Assembly (NCBI RefSeq): GCF_011751745.2
Contig: NZ_CP061170.1
Location: forward strand, 2,480,001 to 2,544,000
DNA length: 64,000 bases
Direction: 5' to 3'
From: Paramicrobacterium fandaimingii
GTDB taxonomy: Bacteria; Actinomycetota; Actinomycetes; Actinomycetales; Microbacteriaceae
The translations under genes were made by a program, and so were the position numbers. The notes beneath the pieces are model-generated. The model had not been told where the DNA came from. It did no database searches and saw nothing but the letters and a program-made list of their open reading frames with translations. Positions 28,746 to 39,652 of this stretch are shown piece by piece; the stretch's first letter is position 1; every line of letters starts with the position of its first letter.

Positions 28746-28769
28746 ATATAGTCCGATATAGGACGATAT
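28746..28769. promoter_or_regulatory. Imperfect palindrome before the HTH/nucleotidyltransferase operon
   Basis: ATATAGTCC-GATATA-GGACGATAT; the arms match in 8 of 9 bases. It overlaps the probable promoter (TTGACA at 28739-28744) and ends five bases before the ATG at 28774, a position suited to autorepression. Confidence 0.6.
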
Positions 28770-28773
28770 ATGT

Positions 28774-29382
28774 ATGCAGCTTTCCACTTCACAAGCAGCC
28801 CAAGAACTGGGCGTCTCAGCACGGCAGGTACGCCGAGCCGTGATAAACGGAAGCGCACAAGCAACGCGCCACGGAAACGCTCACTCGCTATCAAGCCGTC
28901 AGGTACAAGTAATGACGCGAACCACTCACCGAGGACGCAACTGGTCAGATAAAGCCGTGTTGGCTGCACTCGACCTCCTGGCATCCGGAAGCACATCGAT
29001 ACTCAGCGGCTCCGAACGGAGCCGCTTGAAGCAGCGCATTCGCTCCACACCAGTGGGCGCACTCGCCGGACAGATTCTTCGAGGCAAGGTAAGTCTGCGT
29101 CGCGCTGTCAACACCACGAGCAAGCGCAACTTCGCACCGACCATGCTCAGGGAGCTGCAATTGTCAAGACAAGGAGGCCTAGGAGTTCTCATTGCTCAGA
29201 ACGCAGACAGAGTTGCTCGAGACGCGCATCTTGCGCGGGACGATTCCGGCGACATCGTCATCGTGGAGGGCACCGAGAAGCATAAAGGTGTTCTCGAAGC
29301 ACTCGCGCTCTACGCCTTCGGCGACACCCGGGAATGCTCCGCGGCCGAAGCGTGGATTGCCGGCGTGAAGGAGAGAATTTGA
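28774..29382 (+). CDS. HTH DNA-binding protein, putative antitoxin
   Basis: A 202-residue protein with an N-terminal MerR/excisionase-like helix-turn-helix (LSTSQAAQELGVSARQVRRAVINGSAQATRHGNAHSLSSRQVQV). The remainder is an uncharacterised alpha/beta region with VLIAQNADRVARDAHLARDDSGDIVIVEGTEKHKGVLEALALYAFGDTRE near the end. It overlaps the next gene (TTGA), as in TA operons. The ATG lies almost at the operator palindrome, so the leader is very short. Function is inferred from the partner and layout; it could equally be a regulator of the next gene with another role. Confidence 0.6.
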   Translation: MQLSTSQAAQELGVSARQVRRAVINGSAQATRHGNAHSLSSRQVQVMTRTTHRGRNWSDKAVLAALDLLASGSTSILSGSERSRLKQRIRSTPVGALAGQILRGKVSLRRAVNTTSKRNFAPTMLRELQLSRQGGLGVLIAQNADRVARDAHLARDDSGDIVIVEGTEKHKGVLEALALYAFGDTRECSAAEAWIAGVKERI

Positions 29383-30140
29383 TCGAGCGCCCCCACGTTA
29401 CTCTTGATGCTCAGTCAACAGAGTGGGATGAGCCGCCTTGGCCTTCCGCTTTTGAACTAGCGTTTCTGCTGCCAGAGCGCTCATGGACGCTTGTCGGCGG
29501 CCTCATGGTGAAGCTACACGCAGAACTTGCGTCTCTGCCGGCGCCCCGTTCGACACTAGATGTTGACACAACGCTCCATCTGGAAACAAAGTCCATAACA
29601 TTCGGGCAAGCGGCCGAGACCCTCAAGAATGCCGGATATCGTCTCAACGAGGACACCCAGTATGCCTACCGATTTGACCGTGGAGCCGAGCGAATCGATG
29701 TCATGTGCTCGGATCGGCACGCGATCTCGAAGCATCCCCGTTATCGTGGACGCCCTCTGTTCGGCGTTCCAGGTGGAACACGCGCGCTGATGCGGACAAT
29801 CAACGTCGATGCCGACACCCCGCGCGGCACCGCCCAACTCATTGTTCCCGATGTTCGTGGCGCACTTGTGCTTAAGGGAGCCGCCTACCTTGAAGACTCA
29901 AGAGACCGAGCGAGGCACGCGGAAGACGCAGTGTTGCTGCTCGCATGTCTCACTGATCCTCACGGAGCAATAGCTGACCTGAGCAATCGAAGCCGTAAGC
30001 GAATTCGAACACTTGTAGAGGTACTCACCGAGCATTCCGCTCCATGGACGAATCATGACGGAATAGTGCAATCGCTTGCGAAGGAAACACTTGAAGAATT
30101 GAACGGCATCATGCATATCGAGAGCAAACGGGACAGTTAA
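29379..30140 (+). CDS. Nucleotidyltransferase-fold protein, putative type IV TA-like toxin
   Basis: 253 residues from a TTG at 29379 that overlaps the previous stop and has AAGGAG upstream; the same frame reaches back to 29334 without a ribosome site. The N-terminal part shows a minimal nucleotidyltransferase signature: LVGGLMVKLHAELASLPAPRSTLDVDTTLHLE (GG, then R-x-T-x-D-x-D), followed by DRGAERIDVMCSD with the third acidic position. This pattern is shared by AbiEii/MNT-type toxins, which act on nucleotides or tRNA. Together with the HTH protein it forms a likely intact module, in contrast to the deleted one at 18.9-20.3 kb. Confidence 0.6.
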   Translation: MIERPHVTLDAQSTEWDEPPWPSAFELAFLLPERSWTLVGGLMVKLHAELASLPAPRSTLDVDTTLHLETKSITFGQAAETLKNAGYRLNEDTQYAYRFDRGAERIDVMCSDRHAISKHPRYRGRPLFGVPGGTRALMRTINVDADTPRGTAQLIVPDVRGALVLKGAAYLEDSRDRARHAEDAVLLLACLTDPHGAIADLSNRSRKRIRTLVEVLTEHSAPWTNHDGIVQSLAKETLEELNGIMHIESKRDS

Positions 30141-30185
30141 GCGAACTACAGTCGTCTCCGCAGACCTCAATGTTTCATATGCCCA

Positions 30186-31667
30186 TCAGCGCCCGATGTT
30201 GAGCGCCTCTGACGTCTCGCTGAGCACCTCGTCGACGCGCAGGGCATCGTCATTGAGTGTGCTGCCGACGCTCGGGATCATCTCGCGCAGCTTGGGCTCC
30301 CACTCCCCCGCCTTCGCCGGGAAGCAGCGCTTCAGAATGTTCAGCATGATCGGCACGGCGGTTGATGCGCCGGGCGATGCACCGAGCAGACCGGAGATGG
30401 AGCCATCGGCACTCGAGATCACCTCGGTGCCGAACTGGAGCACACCGCCCTTCTTCTCGTCCTTTTTCATCACCTGAGCGCGCTGACCCGCGGTGATGAG
30501 GTACCAGTCCTTCTGCTTCGCCGTCGGCACGAATTCTTTGAGCGACTCGAACCTCTTGCTCTTTCTCGCCATGAGTTCGCTGAGCAGGTACTTGATGAGG
30601 CCGGGATTGTCTTTCGCCACCGCCAGCATCGGAACCAGGTTGTGCGGGCGCACCTGCGTGACGAGATCCCAGATGTGACCATTCTTCAAGAACTTCGGGC
30701 TGAAGCCCGCATACGGGCCAAACAGCAGACTCTTGCTTCCGTCAACCATGCGCGCGTCGAGGTGCGGCACCGACATGGGCGGAGCACCGACCGCGGCCTG
30801 GCTGTAGACCTTGGTGTCGTGCTGCTCCACGATCTTCGGGTTATCTGTGCGCAAGAACTGCCCCGAAATCGGAAAGACGCCATAGCCCTTGATCTCGGGA
30901 ATGCCTGACTTCTGCAGCAGCTTGAGAGCCCAGCCGCCTGCCCCGACGAAGACAAAGCGCGCGTTGAGCTGCCCGGGCGTGCTGCCCACACGGTGCTTGT
31001 ACTTCACGTGCCAGGTGCCGTCTTTCTGCTTCTTCAGCGACGTCACCTCGGTGTTGAGGTTGAGGCCCGCCCCGGACGCTGTCGCCGCCTCGATAAGCTG
31101 ATGCGTCAGGGCACCGAAGTCGACGTCGGTGCCCGCCGGCTGCCAGGTCGCGGCAAAGGGCTGGTCTTTCTTCAATCGCTTCTGCATGAGCAGCGGTGCC
31201 CACGTGTTGATGACCTTGGGGTCGTCGGAGTACTCGATGCCCTCAAACAGCGGCTGCTCCCTGAGCAGTTCGTAACGCCGTTTGAGGTAGTCGACGTCTT
31301 TCTCGCCGCGCACGAACGTCATGTGCGGCGTGGAATTGATGAACGTGTTGGGGTCGGTGATCTGGCCCTTCTCGACGAGGTGGCTCCAGTACTGCCTGCT
31401 CACCTGAAACTGCTCGTTGATGCCAACGGCCTTTGTCGGCTCAATCGAACCATCTTTTGCGCGCGGCATGTAGTTGAGCTCGCACAGCGCCGAGTGGCCG
31501 GTTCCCGCGTTGTTCCACGGGTTGGATGACTCCTGGGCCACATCGCCCAGTCGCTCGAAGATCTCGATCTTCCAGGTGGGCTCAAGCTGCGAGATCAGGG
31601 ACGCGAGTGTGGCGCTCATGATGCCGCCCCCGATCAGGGCGACATCGACCGGCTGGGAAGACGTCAT
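30186..31667 (-). CDS. mqo: Malate:quinone oxidoreductase
   Basis: 493 residues from the ATG at 31667, the normal size; the frame extends to 32336 only as antisense of a response regulator. It is an FAD-dependent, membrane-associated enzyme oxidising malate to oxaloacetate with quinone. Motifs: VDVALIGGGIMSATLASLISQLEP (FAD binding), SSNPWNNAGTGHSALCELNYMP, FVFVGAGGWALKLLQKSGI, LFGPYAGFSPKFLK, and the C-terminal LLGASPGASTAVPIMLNIL. It is a housekeeping TCA-cycle enzyme common in Microbacteriaceae. Confidence 0.96.
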   Translation of the reverse strand: MTSSQPVDVALIGGGIMSATLASLISQLEPTWKIEIFERLGDVAQESSNPWNNAGTGHSALCELNYMPRAKDGSIEPTKAVGINEQFQVSRQYWSHLVEKGQITDPNTFINSTPHMTFVRGEKDVDYLKRRYELLREQPLFEGIEYSDDPKVINTWAPLLMQKRLKKDQPFAATWQPAGTDVDFGALTHQLIEAATASGAGLNLNTEVTSLKKQKDGTWHVKYKHRVGSTPGQLNARFVFVGAGGWALKLLQKSGIPEIKGYGVFPISGQFLRTDNPKIVEQHDTKVYSQAAVGAPPMSVPHLDARMVDGSKSLLFGPYAGFSPKFLKNGHIWDLVTQVRPHNLVPMLAVAKDNPGLIKYLLSELMARKSKRFESLKEFVPTAKQKDWYLITAGQRAQVMKKDEKKGGVLQFGTEVISSADGSISGLLGASPGASTAVPIMLNILKRCFPAKAGEWEPKLREMIPSVGSTLNDDALRVDEVLSETSEALNIGR

Positions 31668-31835
31668 GGCTTCTATTCTAAGGCGGGCAGCAGGGTGCTC
31701 CGGACATCGCAGAATCTGCCTGCACACACCATCGTTATGACGCAAGCCGTCACCCCCAATCCGCGGGTAGAAACGGCATTTCGGCGCGGCGAGCGCTATA
31801 ACCTGATCACACGCCGACGCATGAGGGGTGTGGGC

Positions 31836-32636
31836 ATGAGCGATGATGCGAGAAACAAAGTAGTCGTCATTATTGAGGACGACCTTGATATTCGTTCGCT
31901 GCTCGAAGTGATTCTGTCGCAAGCAGGTTTCGACACCGAGTCTGCGGGCACGGGTGCCGAGGGAATTCAGACCGTGCGCCGCGCGAACCCCGATGTGATC
32001 GTTCTCGACATCGGGCTTCCCGACATCGACGGGTTCACGGTTCTGCGAAAGATTCGCGAGTTCTCTCAATCGTTCATCGTCGTGCTCAGCGCCCACGACG
32101 ACGAGATCGATGTCTTGCACGGGCTTTCCGTCGGCGCCGATGGCTACATCACGAAGCCCTTTCGTCCCCGCGAACTGCGTGCGCGAATTGAGGCACTCGT
32201 GCGACGCTCGGTCACTATGCCCGATCTCGCAGGGCACGAGAGCACCTCCACCGTTCCCGTTGCGGCGGTGGACAGCACGCCTCAGACGCCACCACAAGCC
32301 ACTCAATCGAGAGAATTCGCGCACAACGGACTGCACGTCGACATCGACGTGCGCGCCATCAGCGTCGACGGCGACGAAGTCACGCTGACGCGCTCAGAAT
32401 TCGAGCTGCTCTCGCGCCTGGTGACGGCGGGGCGCCGTGTGCTCAGCAAAGGTGATCTGGCGCTTGCGCTACGCGCGGATGACGACAGCTCGTCAGATTA
32501 TGTGAGTCACGCTGATCGTCGGACCGTGGAAGCGCACGTGGGTAACCTGCGTCGCAAGCTCGGAGATCTGGCCGAGGTGCGCCGATTCATCGAAACTGTT
32601 CGCGGAGTCGGCTACCGGCTGACCGAGCCCCAGTGA
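31836..32636 (+). CDS. Response regulator, OmpR/PhoB family
   Basis: 266 residues from the ATG at 31836. The receiver domain has VVVIIEDDLDIRSLLEVIL, phospho-Asp in PDVIVLDIGLPDIDG, and GYITKPFRPREL. A linker of about 45 residues rich in Pro, Thr and Gln leads to a winged helix (SRSEFELLSRL variant TRSEFELL, VEAHVGNLRRKLGDLAEVRRFIETVRGVGYRLTE). No kinase gene is adjacent. Its closest relative here is the regulator at 35778-36533 with the same order and linker type, so the histidine kinase at 34051-35676 may serve both. Confidence 0.9.
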   Translation: MSDDARNKVVVIIEDDLDIRSLLEVILSQAGFDTESAGTGAEGIQTVRRANPDVIVLDIGLPDIDGFTVLRKIREFSQSFIVVLSAHDDEIDVLHGLSVGADGYITKPFRPRELRARIEALVRRSVTMPDLAGHESTSTVPVAAVDSTPQTPPQATQSREFAHNGLHVDIDVRAISVDGDEVTLTRSEFELLSRLVTAGRRVLSKGDLALALRADDDSSSDYVSHADRRTVEAHVGNLRRKLGDLAEVRRFIETVRGVGYRLTEPQ

Positions 32637-32896
32637 CCGCTGAATCTCGGTGACCACCGAGCCGCCGATCTGCTCGCGGCGAGAATGGCCGCGCGAACGC
32701 TAGGGAACATCCGCGCGGCCCACGGCGTTTCGGGCCGCCTTCGTTCGATTTCTGACGTTGGCCGAATTAACGGCGTGAGCCTGAACTGAACGTTTTCAGC
32801 ATGGCGCAGTTCCCTCAAGCAGCCGCACGCGTGGCCCCCGGGTTTGGCTAAGGAATTCACAAGAAACGATCAAGGCCGAGTCACCTCTCGGTGATG

Positions 32897-34054
32897 TCAT
32901 TCACGCCCGTCCAGCACGAGGTTGCCACCCCGGGCCTCCGCTTCGTCGCGCCGTTGGGTGGCGAGGTCGAAGAGCTTTTGCCACCCGGCTTCGGTTGTGG
33001 CCCCTGTTGCGACGCCGACGCTCACGGTCAAGCGCAAGTTTGCTCGAGAGTCGAAGGCGCTCTCGACAAGTGCGTTGTGCAGGCGAGCGATCGTGTCCTC
33101 CGCTTCGGCCGGGTCGGCCATCGTGGTGACGACGCCGAATGTTCCTGCGCTCTCGCGCCCGATGATTGCGGTGGGCGGCATCGTGTCGCGCAGAACGTCA
33201 GCGAGTATCTGCACGGCTCTGTCCCCGACATCTTTGCCGAAGGCTGTGTTGATATCACCGAGACTGTCGATCGTGACGATGACGACGCCGCTGCTCATGC
33301 CGTGGTTTTTCGCACGCGACACGCGGTCGGCCCCGCCCGTCGTGAAGTGCGGCCAATCGAGAACGCCGACGTGGGAGAAGCCCGGTTCAGCGTAGAGGCC
33401 CGATTCGATGTAGGTGTTCGTGCGCTCGATGCGCAGGATCGAGATTGCGAGCGTGCCTGCCACGACGAGCAAGATCGCGAGCCCCGTTGTCGTTGCCGTG
33501 CCGAACCACACCTGAAACGCCGATGATTGCGCACCGCTGGTCAGGAACACGATGAACCGGCCCGAGTAGAAAACGGCCTCTGTTCCGACGACCACGGCGA
33601 GGATGCGGCCGTTGAGACGCCCAGACAACCGTCGGCTGAAGCACTCCACGGCGGCCATTGCCGTGAACGCGATGATGCCCAGCCACGAGACGGGCGCGCC
33701 CGCCCATTCGTTGCCGAACGGCGAATCGAGGAGGGAGGCGACGAAGATGATCGCTCCGGCCCCGAACACGATCCACATTCGCAGACGACGGCCGTTGAAC
33801 GACCGGATGCCCAGCCACACGCACCCCATTCCGATGGCGAGCATCGCGTTGCCCGCGGCGTTTGCCCAGCCCATGCTCGGGTCAAGACCGAAAACAGCGA
33901 AGGACATTGACGACCCGATCGCAAACAGGAGCCCGGCGCTCCAGAAGAGCCCGACCGCATCCTGACGCCCGAAGGCGCTGTTCAGCACGAAGATCACGGC
34001 GCAGACGACCGTCAGCAATCCGCTCATGATCAGAACCGTTGTCGCGTCGATCAT
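32897..34054 (-). CDS. Membrane GGDEF-domain protein with degenerate motif
   Basis: 385 residues: six or seven membrane helices within residues 1-210, then a GGDEF domain (about 250-380). The fold elements are seen (VVIVTIDSLGDINTAFGKDVGDRAVQILADVL; LRLTVSVGVATG), but the active-site loop reads RESAGTF (300-306) instead of RYGGDEF. It should therefore not make cyclic di-GMP and may act as a nucleotide-binding or scaffolding module. The start overlaps the histidine kinase stop by four bases, forming one operon. The 260 bases beyond its stop contain two GC-rich hairpins (e.g. CTCGGT/ACCGAG) that could serve both convergent genes as weak terminators. Confidence 0.82.
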   Translation of the reverse strand: MIDATTVLIMSGLLTVVCAVIFVLNSAFGRQDAVGLFWSAGLLFAIGSSMSFAVFGLDPSMGWANAAGNAMLAIGMGCVWLGIRSFNGRRLRMWIVFGAGAIIFVASLLDSPFGNEWAGAPVSWLGIIAFTAMAAVECFSRRLSGRLNGRILAVVVGTEAVFYSGRFIVFLTSGAQSSAFQVWFGTATTTGLAILLVVAGTLAISILRIERTNTYIESGLYAEPGFSHVGVLDWPHFTTGGADRVSRAKNHGMSSGVVIVTIDSLGDINTAFGKDVGDRAVQILADVLRDTMPPTAIIGRESAGTFGVVTTMADPAEAEDTIARLHNALVESAFDSRANLRLTVSVGVATGATTEAGWQKLFDLATQRRDEAEARGGNLVLDGRE

Positions 34055-35676
34055 GCTTCTCCCTCTTCTTCTGCGGTCGTGGGGAGGGTGACGGTGAACG
34101 TCGTCCCCTCTCCCGGGATGCTGATCACGGTGATGTCGCCGAGATGCTGCCTGACGATGTCACGGCTGATGCTGAGGCCGAGGCCTGTGCCTCCCACTCC
34201 GTGCGTCGAGGGAGCACGATAATACCGAGTGAACAGCACGCTCAGCTCCTGCTCGGTGAGACCTCTCCCCGTGTCGGCGACGATAAGCTGCACGGCGCCC
34301 CTGCTGCCGACGATGCTCACGGTCACCGACCCTCCAGGGTTGTTGTACTTGATCGCGTTCGAGAGCAGATTGTCGACGACCTGCCTCAGCCGGAAGGCAT
34401 CGCCGATGATCGGTGCTGATTCGAGGGAACCGTGCCGAAGCTCGATCCCCTGCGTTCGCGGGCGGACGGCCGCCATGGCATCGCGAACGACGTCGGCCAG
34501 ATCCATGGGCGCGTGCGTGAGCGTGAATGCGACGGCCCGCTCGCGCGATGCGTCGAGAAGCTCGGAGACGAGGGTGAGCATGCGGTCGCTGCTCTTCAGC
34601 ACGACGGCGAGCTGGTCGCGGGTCGCGTCAGACATGTTCGGATCTTCGAGGGCAAGCTCGACGAACCCCGTCACTGACGTGAGAGGGTTCTTGAGCTCGT
34701 GCGTCACCGACGCCATCAGCTCGTCGCGTGCCTCCACGGCGAGCAGTTCGGACGTGATGTCTCGCACCACAACGACAACCCCAGCACCCGTGCTGTGGTT
34801 GTTCGGCAGCCGGTGCCCCGTGATCGCGAAGGCGATCTGCTCCCGGGATTCCGGGCCGCCCATCCACACAATGACTTCGCTGAACTCTTCGCCGCGCGCA
34901 GCACGGGCAAAGGGGCGCTCGCTGTCGGGAACGAGCGTGCGCTTGTCTGCGGCGTACAGGCTGGCAGGGGCGTCACCGGCGGCGCGATGGCGCGCCATCC
35001 AGCCACGGTAGGCACCATTGGCGAAGATCATTCGGCCCGCAGCGTTCATGCGGACGACGCCGAACGGAAGCGCCTCAAGCACTTCGTCAAGCAGTCGTTC
35101 GCCGCCCTTCGACCTCTGGAGTGCCGCTTCGAGGAGCCCGGACTGCCGATCGAGAATCACCCGTTGGGCGCGATTGCGAGCGGACGCTCGATAGGTCACG
35201 GTCGCCACGAACGCCAGCGCAATGGGGACGACGAGAATGCGGGGAATGTCGCTTGCCGCAACTCGCGACGTCTCGACGACAACGATCACGATGAACGACA
35301 CGCTTGACAGCGCGGCCCCCAGAAATGCACCCCGGCGTCCGAAGTACGACGCGAGCCAGATCACGGGAAAAATGTAGAAGAAGGTGACGGCGATTGCCGG
35401 CTGCTGCGCGCGCAGCAGCGCGACCGCCAAGATATCAAGAATCGGGATGCAGGCGATCGTCCACGGGGGCAGGGGCGACCAGTCGATGCACGCCGCAACA
35501 CCGGTCAGGGCGAACACGAGGATGACGCCGGCGAAGAACGTCGGACGTGCGATGACGCTCACATCGAGAATGAGCACGAGCACGGCAAGCACAAGCACGC
35601 AGACGCCGATGACGAGCTGCGAGAGAAAGACCGACCGTCGCACCCCGGGGCGCGGCTGGCTGGTCGATGTACTCAT
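34051..35676 (-). CDS. PAS-containing sensor histidine kinase
   Basis: 541 residues: an N-terminal membrane region with about six helices (20-185), a PAS domain (LDEVLEALPFGVVRMNAAGRMIFANGAYRGWMARH), a HisKA domain with ELMASVTHELKNPLTSVTGFVELAL carrying the phospho-His, and an HATPase domain with VVDNLLSNAIKYNNPGG, LIVADTGRGLTEQELSVLF and GTGLGLSISRDIVRQH. The divergent response regulator starts 100 bases away and is the likely partner. The operon continues with the degenerate GGDEF protein. Confidence 0.93.
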   Translation of the reverse strand: MSTSTSQPRPGVRRSVFLSQLVIGVCVLVLAVLVLILDVSVIARPTFFAGVILVFALTGVAACIDWSPLPPWTIACIPILDILAVALLRAQQPAIAVTFFYIFPVIWLASYFGRRGAFLGAALSSVSFIVIVVVETSRVAASDIPRILVVPIALAFVATVTYRASARNRAQRVILDRQSGLLEAALQRSKGGERLLDEVLEALPFGVVRMNAAGRMIFANGAYRGWMARHRAAGDAPASLYAADKRTLVPDSERPFARAARGEEFSEVIVWMGGPESREQIAFAITGHRLPNNHSTGAGVVVVVRDITSELLAVEARDELMASVTHELKNPLTSVTGFVELALEDPNMSDATRDQLAVVLKSSDRMLTLVSELLDASRERAVAFTLTHAPMDLADVVRDAMAAVRPRTQGIELRHGSLESAPIIGDAFRLRQVVDNLLSNAIKYNNPGGSVTVSIVGSRGAVQLIVADTGRGLTEQELSVLFTRYYRAPSTHGVGGTGLGLSISRDIVRQHLGDITVISIPGEGTTFTVTLPTTAEEEGEA

Positions 35677-35715
35677 AGTGTGAGCGTAGCGGTGATTTCG
35701 CGCGTGGCCTCAGCA

Positions 35716-35742
35716 TGACGGCGCGTCGATCGTCGCCGATAG
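35716..35742 (+). promoter_or_regulatory. Probable sigma-28 (FliA) promoter of the response regulator
   Basis: TGAC, 15 bases, GCCGATAG. The -10 and spacing are identical to those before flgN and both flagellin genes; only the -35 differs (TGAC for TAAC). It lies about 35 bases before the GTG at 35778. Confidence 0.6.
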
Positions 35743-35777
35743 TATGGAGTGGTACGCACGCGAGAGGGGCGCGCATA

Positions 35778-36533
35778 GTGCAGAATCGTCATGCCGTAAT
35801 CATCGAAGACGACGATGATATCGCGATGCTCTTGCATGCCTCACTCGCCGGCGCGGGCTTCACGGTCTCGCGGGCGTCGGATGGCGCAGAGGGCATTGAG
35901 CTCGTGCGCTCTGTGAAGCCCGACGTGATCACTCTCGACGTTGGGCTTCCCGGCATCGACGGCCTCGAGACGACGAGACGGATCCGTTCGTTCAGCGACG
36001 CACACATCGTCATGCTGACGGCCCGCGACGATGAGGCAGACGTCCTTATGGGTCTCGAGGCCGGTGCCGATGACTATGTGACGAAGCCGTTTCGACCCCG
36101 CGAGCTTCGCGCGCGCGTCGGGGCAATCATGCGGCGGCGCGAAGCGGCGAACCCCCCGACCGCCGTGCCCGTTGCGCCGCCCTCGGCGAAAGTGCAACGG
36201 GTCTTCACGCACAACGGCCTGACCCTTGACCGTGACGAACGCACGGTTTTCGTGGACGGAGACCCCGTCGAGACCACCCGCACCGAGTTTGACCTGCTCG
36301 CGGCCCTTCTGAGAAACCGCTCCCGCGTGGTTGAGAAGGCGGAGCTTGTGCGCCATCTGCGCGACGATGGCTACCAGCACATCAGCTACGTGAGTGCCGC
36401 AGATAAGCGTGCACTCGAAGTTCACGTCGGCAACCTTCGTCGCAAACTCGCAGAGGACGTCAAGAACCCTCGATGGATTCTGACGGTGCGCGGTGTGGGG
36501 TACCGACTCGCCCCCGCCCGCGACCCCGGGTGA
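35778..36533 (+). CDS. Response regulator, OmpR/PhoB family
   Basis: 251 residues from the GTG at 35778; the start is chosen because a sigma-28-like promoter lies at 35716-35742 and the receiver domain begins at residue 4 (HAVIIEDDDDIAMLLHASL). Phospho-Asp in PDVITLDVGLPGIDGLE, Lys in DYVTKPFRPREL, and a C-terminal winged helix TRTEFDLLAALL...LEVHVGNLRRKLAEDVKNPRWILTVRGVGYRLAP. The putative FliA promoter suggests expression with late flagellar genes. Partner is probably the divergent PAS kinase. Confidence 0.9.
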   Translation: MQNRHAVIIEDDDDIAMLLHASLAGAGFTVSRASDGAEGIELVRSVKPDVITLDVGLPGIDGLETTRRIRSFSDAHIVMLTARDDEADVLMGLEAGADDYVTKPFRPRELRARVGAIMRRREAANPPTAVPVAPPSAKVQRVFTHNGLTLDRDERTVFVDGDPVETTRTEFDLLAALLRNRSRVVEKAELVRHLRDDGYQHISYVSAADKRALEVHVGNLRRKLAEDVKNPRWILTVRGVGYRLAPARDPG

Positions 36534-36541
36534 TCGTCGAG

Positions 36542-36922
36542 TCAGGAAAGCAGCATCTGCGAGAGTCGTTCGATTGTTCGGTCCCCGACCGTCCGCAGGT
36601 GAGGAATGAGCCTCCGCACACCCGCGAGGTCACCGGCTCGCCCCAGCTGTTCGAGGTCGGACGCCACTGCGTTGAGGCGCACCGCGCCCACCATCGCGCT
36701 TGACGAACGAATGCTCAGCGCGGAGTCGACAAGTGCTCCGACGTTGTCGTCGTTCGTGGCACAAGTGACGCGCTGCAGACGATTCGGCCACATGCTCACG
36801 AACGTTGCGACAAAACCGTTGACGGCAACGCAATCGCCGTCAAGCTCGGCGCGCAGCTGTTCCAGGTATCGAGGGTCAACGGCCACGTGCGCTTCGCGCT
36901 CATCCGTGACGCAGGAACCCAT
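36542..36922 (-). CDS. Hpt-like protein lacking the phospho-histidine
   Basis: 126 residues with a helical-bundle pattern of histidine phosphotransfer domains: DPRYLEQLRAELDGD...FVATFVSMWPNRLQRV, then the segment ALVDSALSIRSSSAMVGAVRLNAVASDLEQLGRAGD. In Hpt proteins this region reads AHTLKGSSANVGAxRL. Here His is replaced by Leu69 and the Lys-Gly pair by Arg-Ser, so phosphotransfer by the usual route is impossible. It may bind receiver domains as a non-phosphorylatable decoy or adaptor. Convergent with the OmpR-type regulator, eight bases apart. Confidence 0.72.
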   Translation of the reverse strand: MGSCVTDEREAHVAVDPRYLEQLRAELDGDCVAVNGFVATFVSMWPNRLQRVTCATNDDNVGALVDSALSIRSSSAMVGAVRLNAVASDLEQLGRAGDLAGVRRLIPHLRTVGDRTIERLSQMLLS

Positions 36923-37051
36923 GGTCGCTTCTGCTCTCCTCGTGCCTGTGCCGCAATCCTGTCATGTCAGCACGGGCGCCGTCGACCGCTGATCATCAGC
37001 TTTTGCCAAAGATGTTGCGAAGTCGACCAGAGCTCCGTGCGGAGGCAGTGT

Positions 37052-39420
<2,369 letters not shown>

Positions 39421-39652
39421 GTAGTAACTCCCGGGGGTTGCAGTCAGTGCCCAACGAACCATTGTACGGCGGGCCGTATTCCGCGGCGCCTATGTGACAT
39501 CCGCTACGCGCGCACGCGCGAGCCGGCGCACGGCCCCCTCCCGAAGCATCCCCCTCCGACACTCCATTCGAACAGCATCCAATCCGATTGGCCGCGGTTC
39601 TCCGAATACCCCGAGAAGCGCGCACAGGCGCGCCCAACAAAGGAGGCAGACA

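Noticed and set aside
31668..32336. Upstream extension of mqo to a 716-codon frame
   Set aside because: It runs antisense through the OmpR-type regulator gene and adds no homology; ATG 31667 gives the normal family length.
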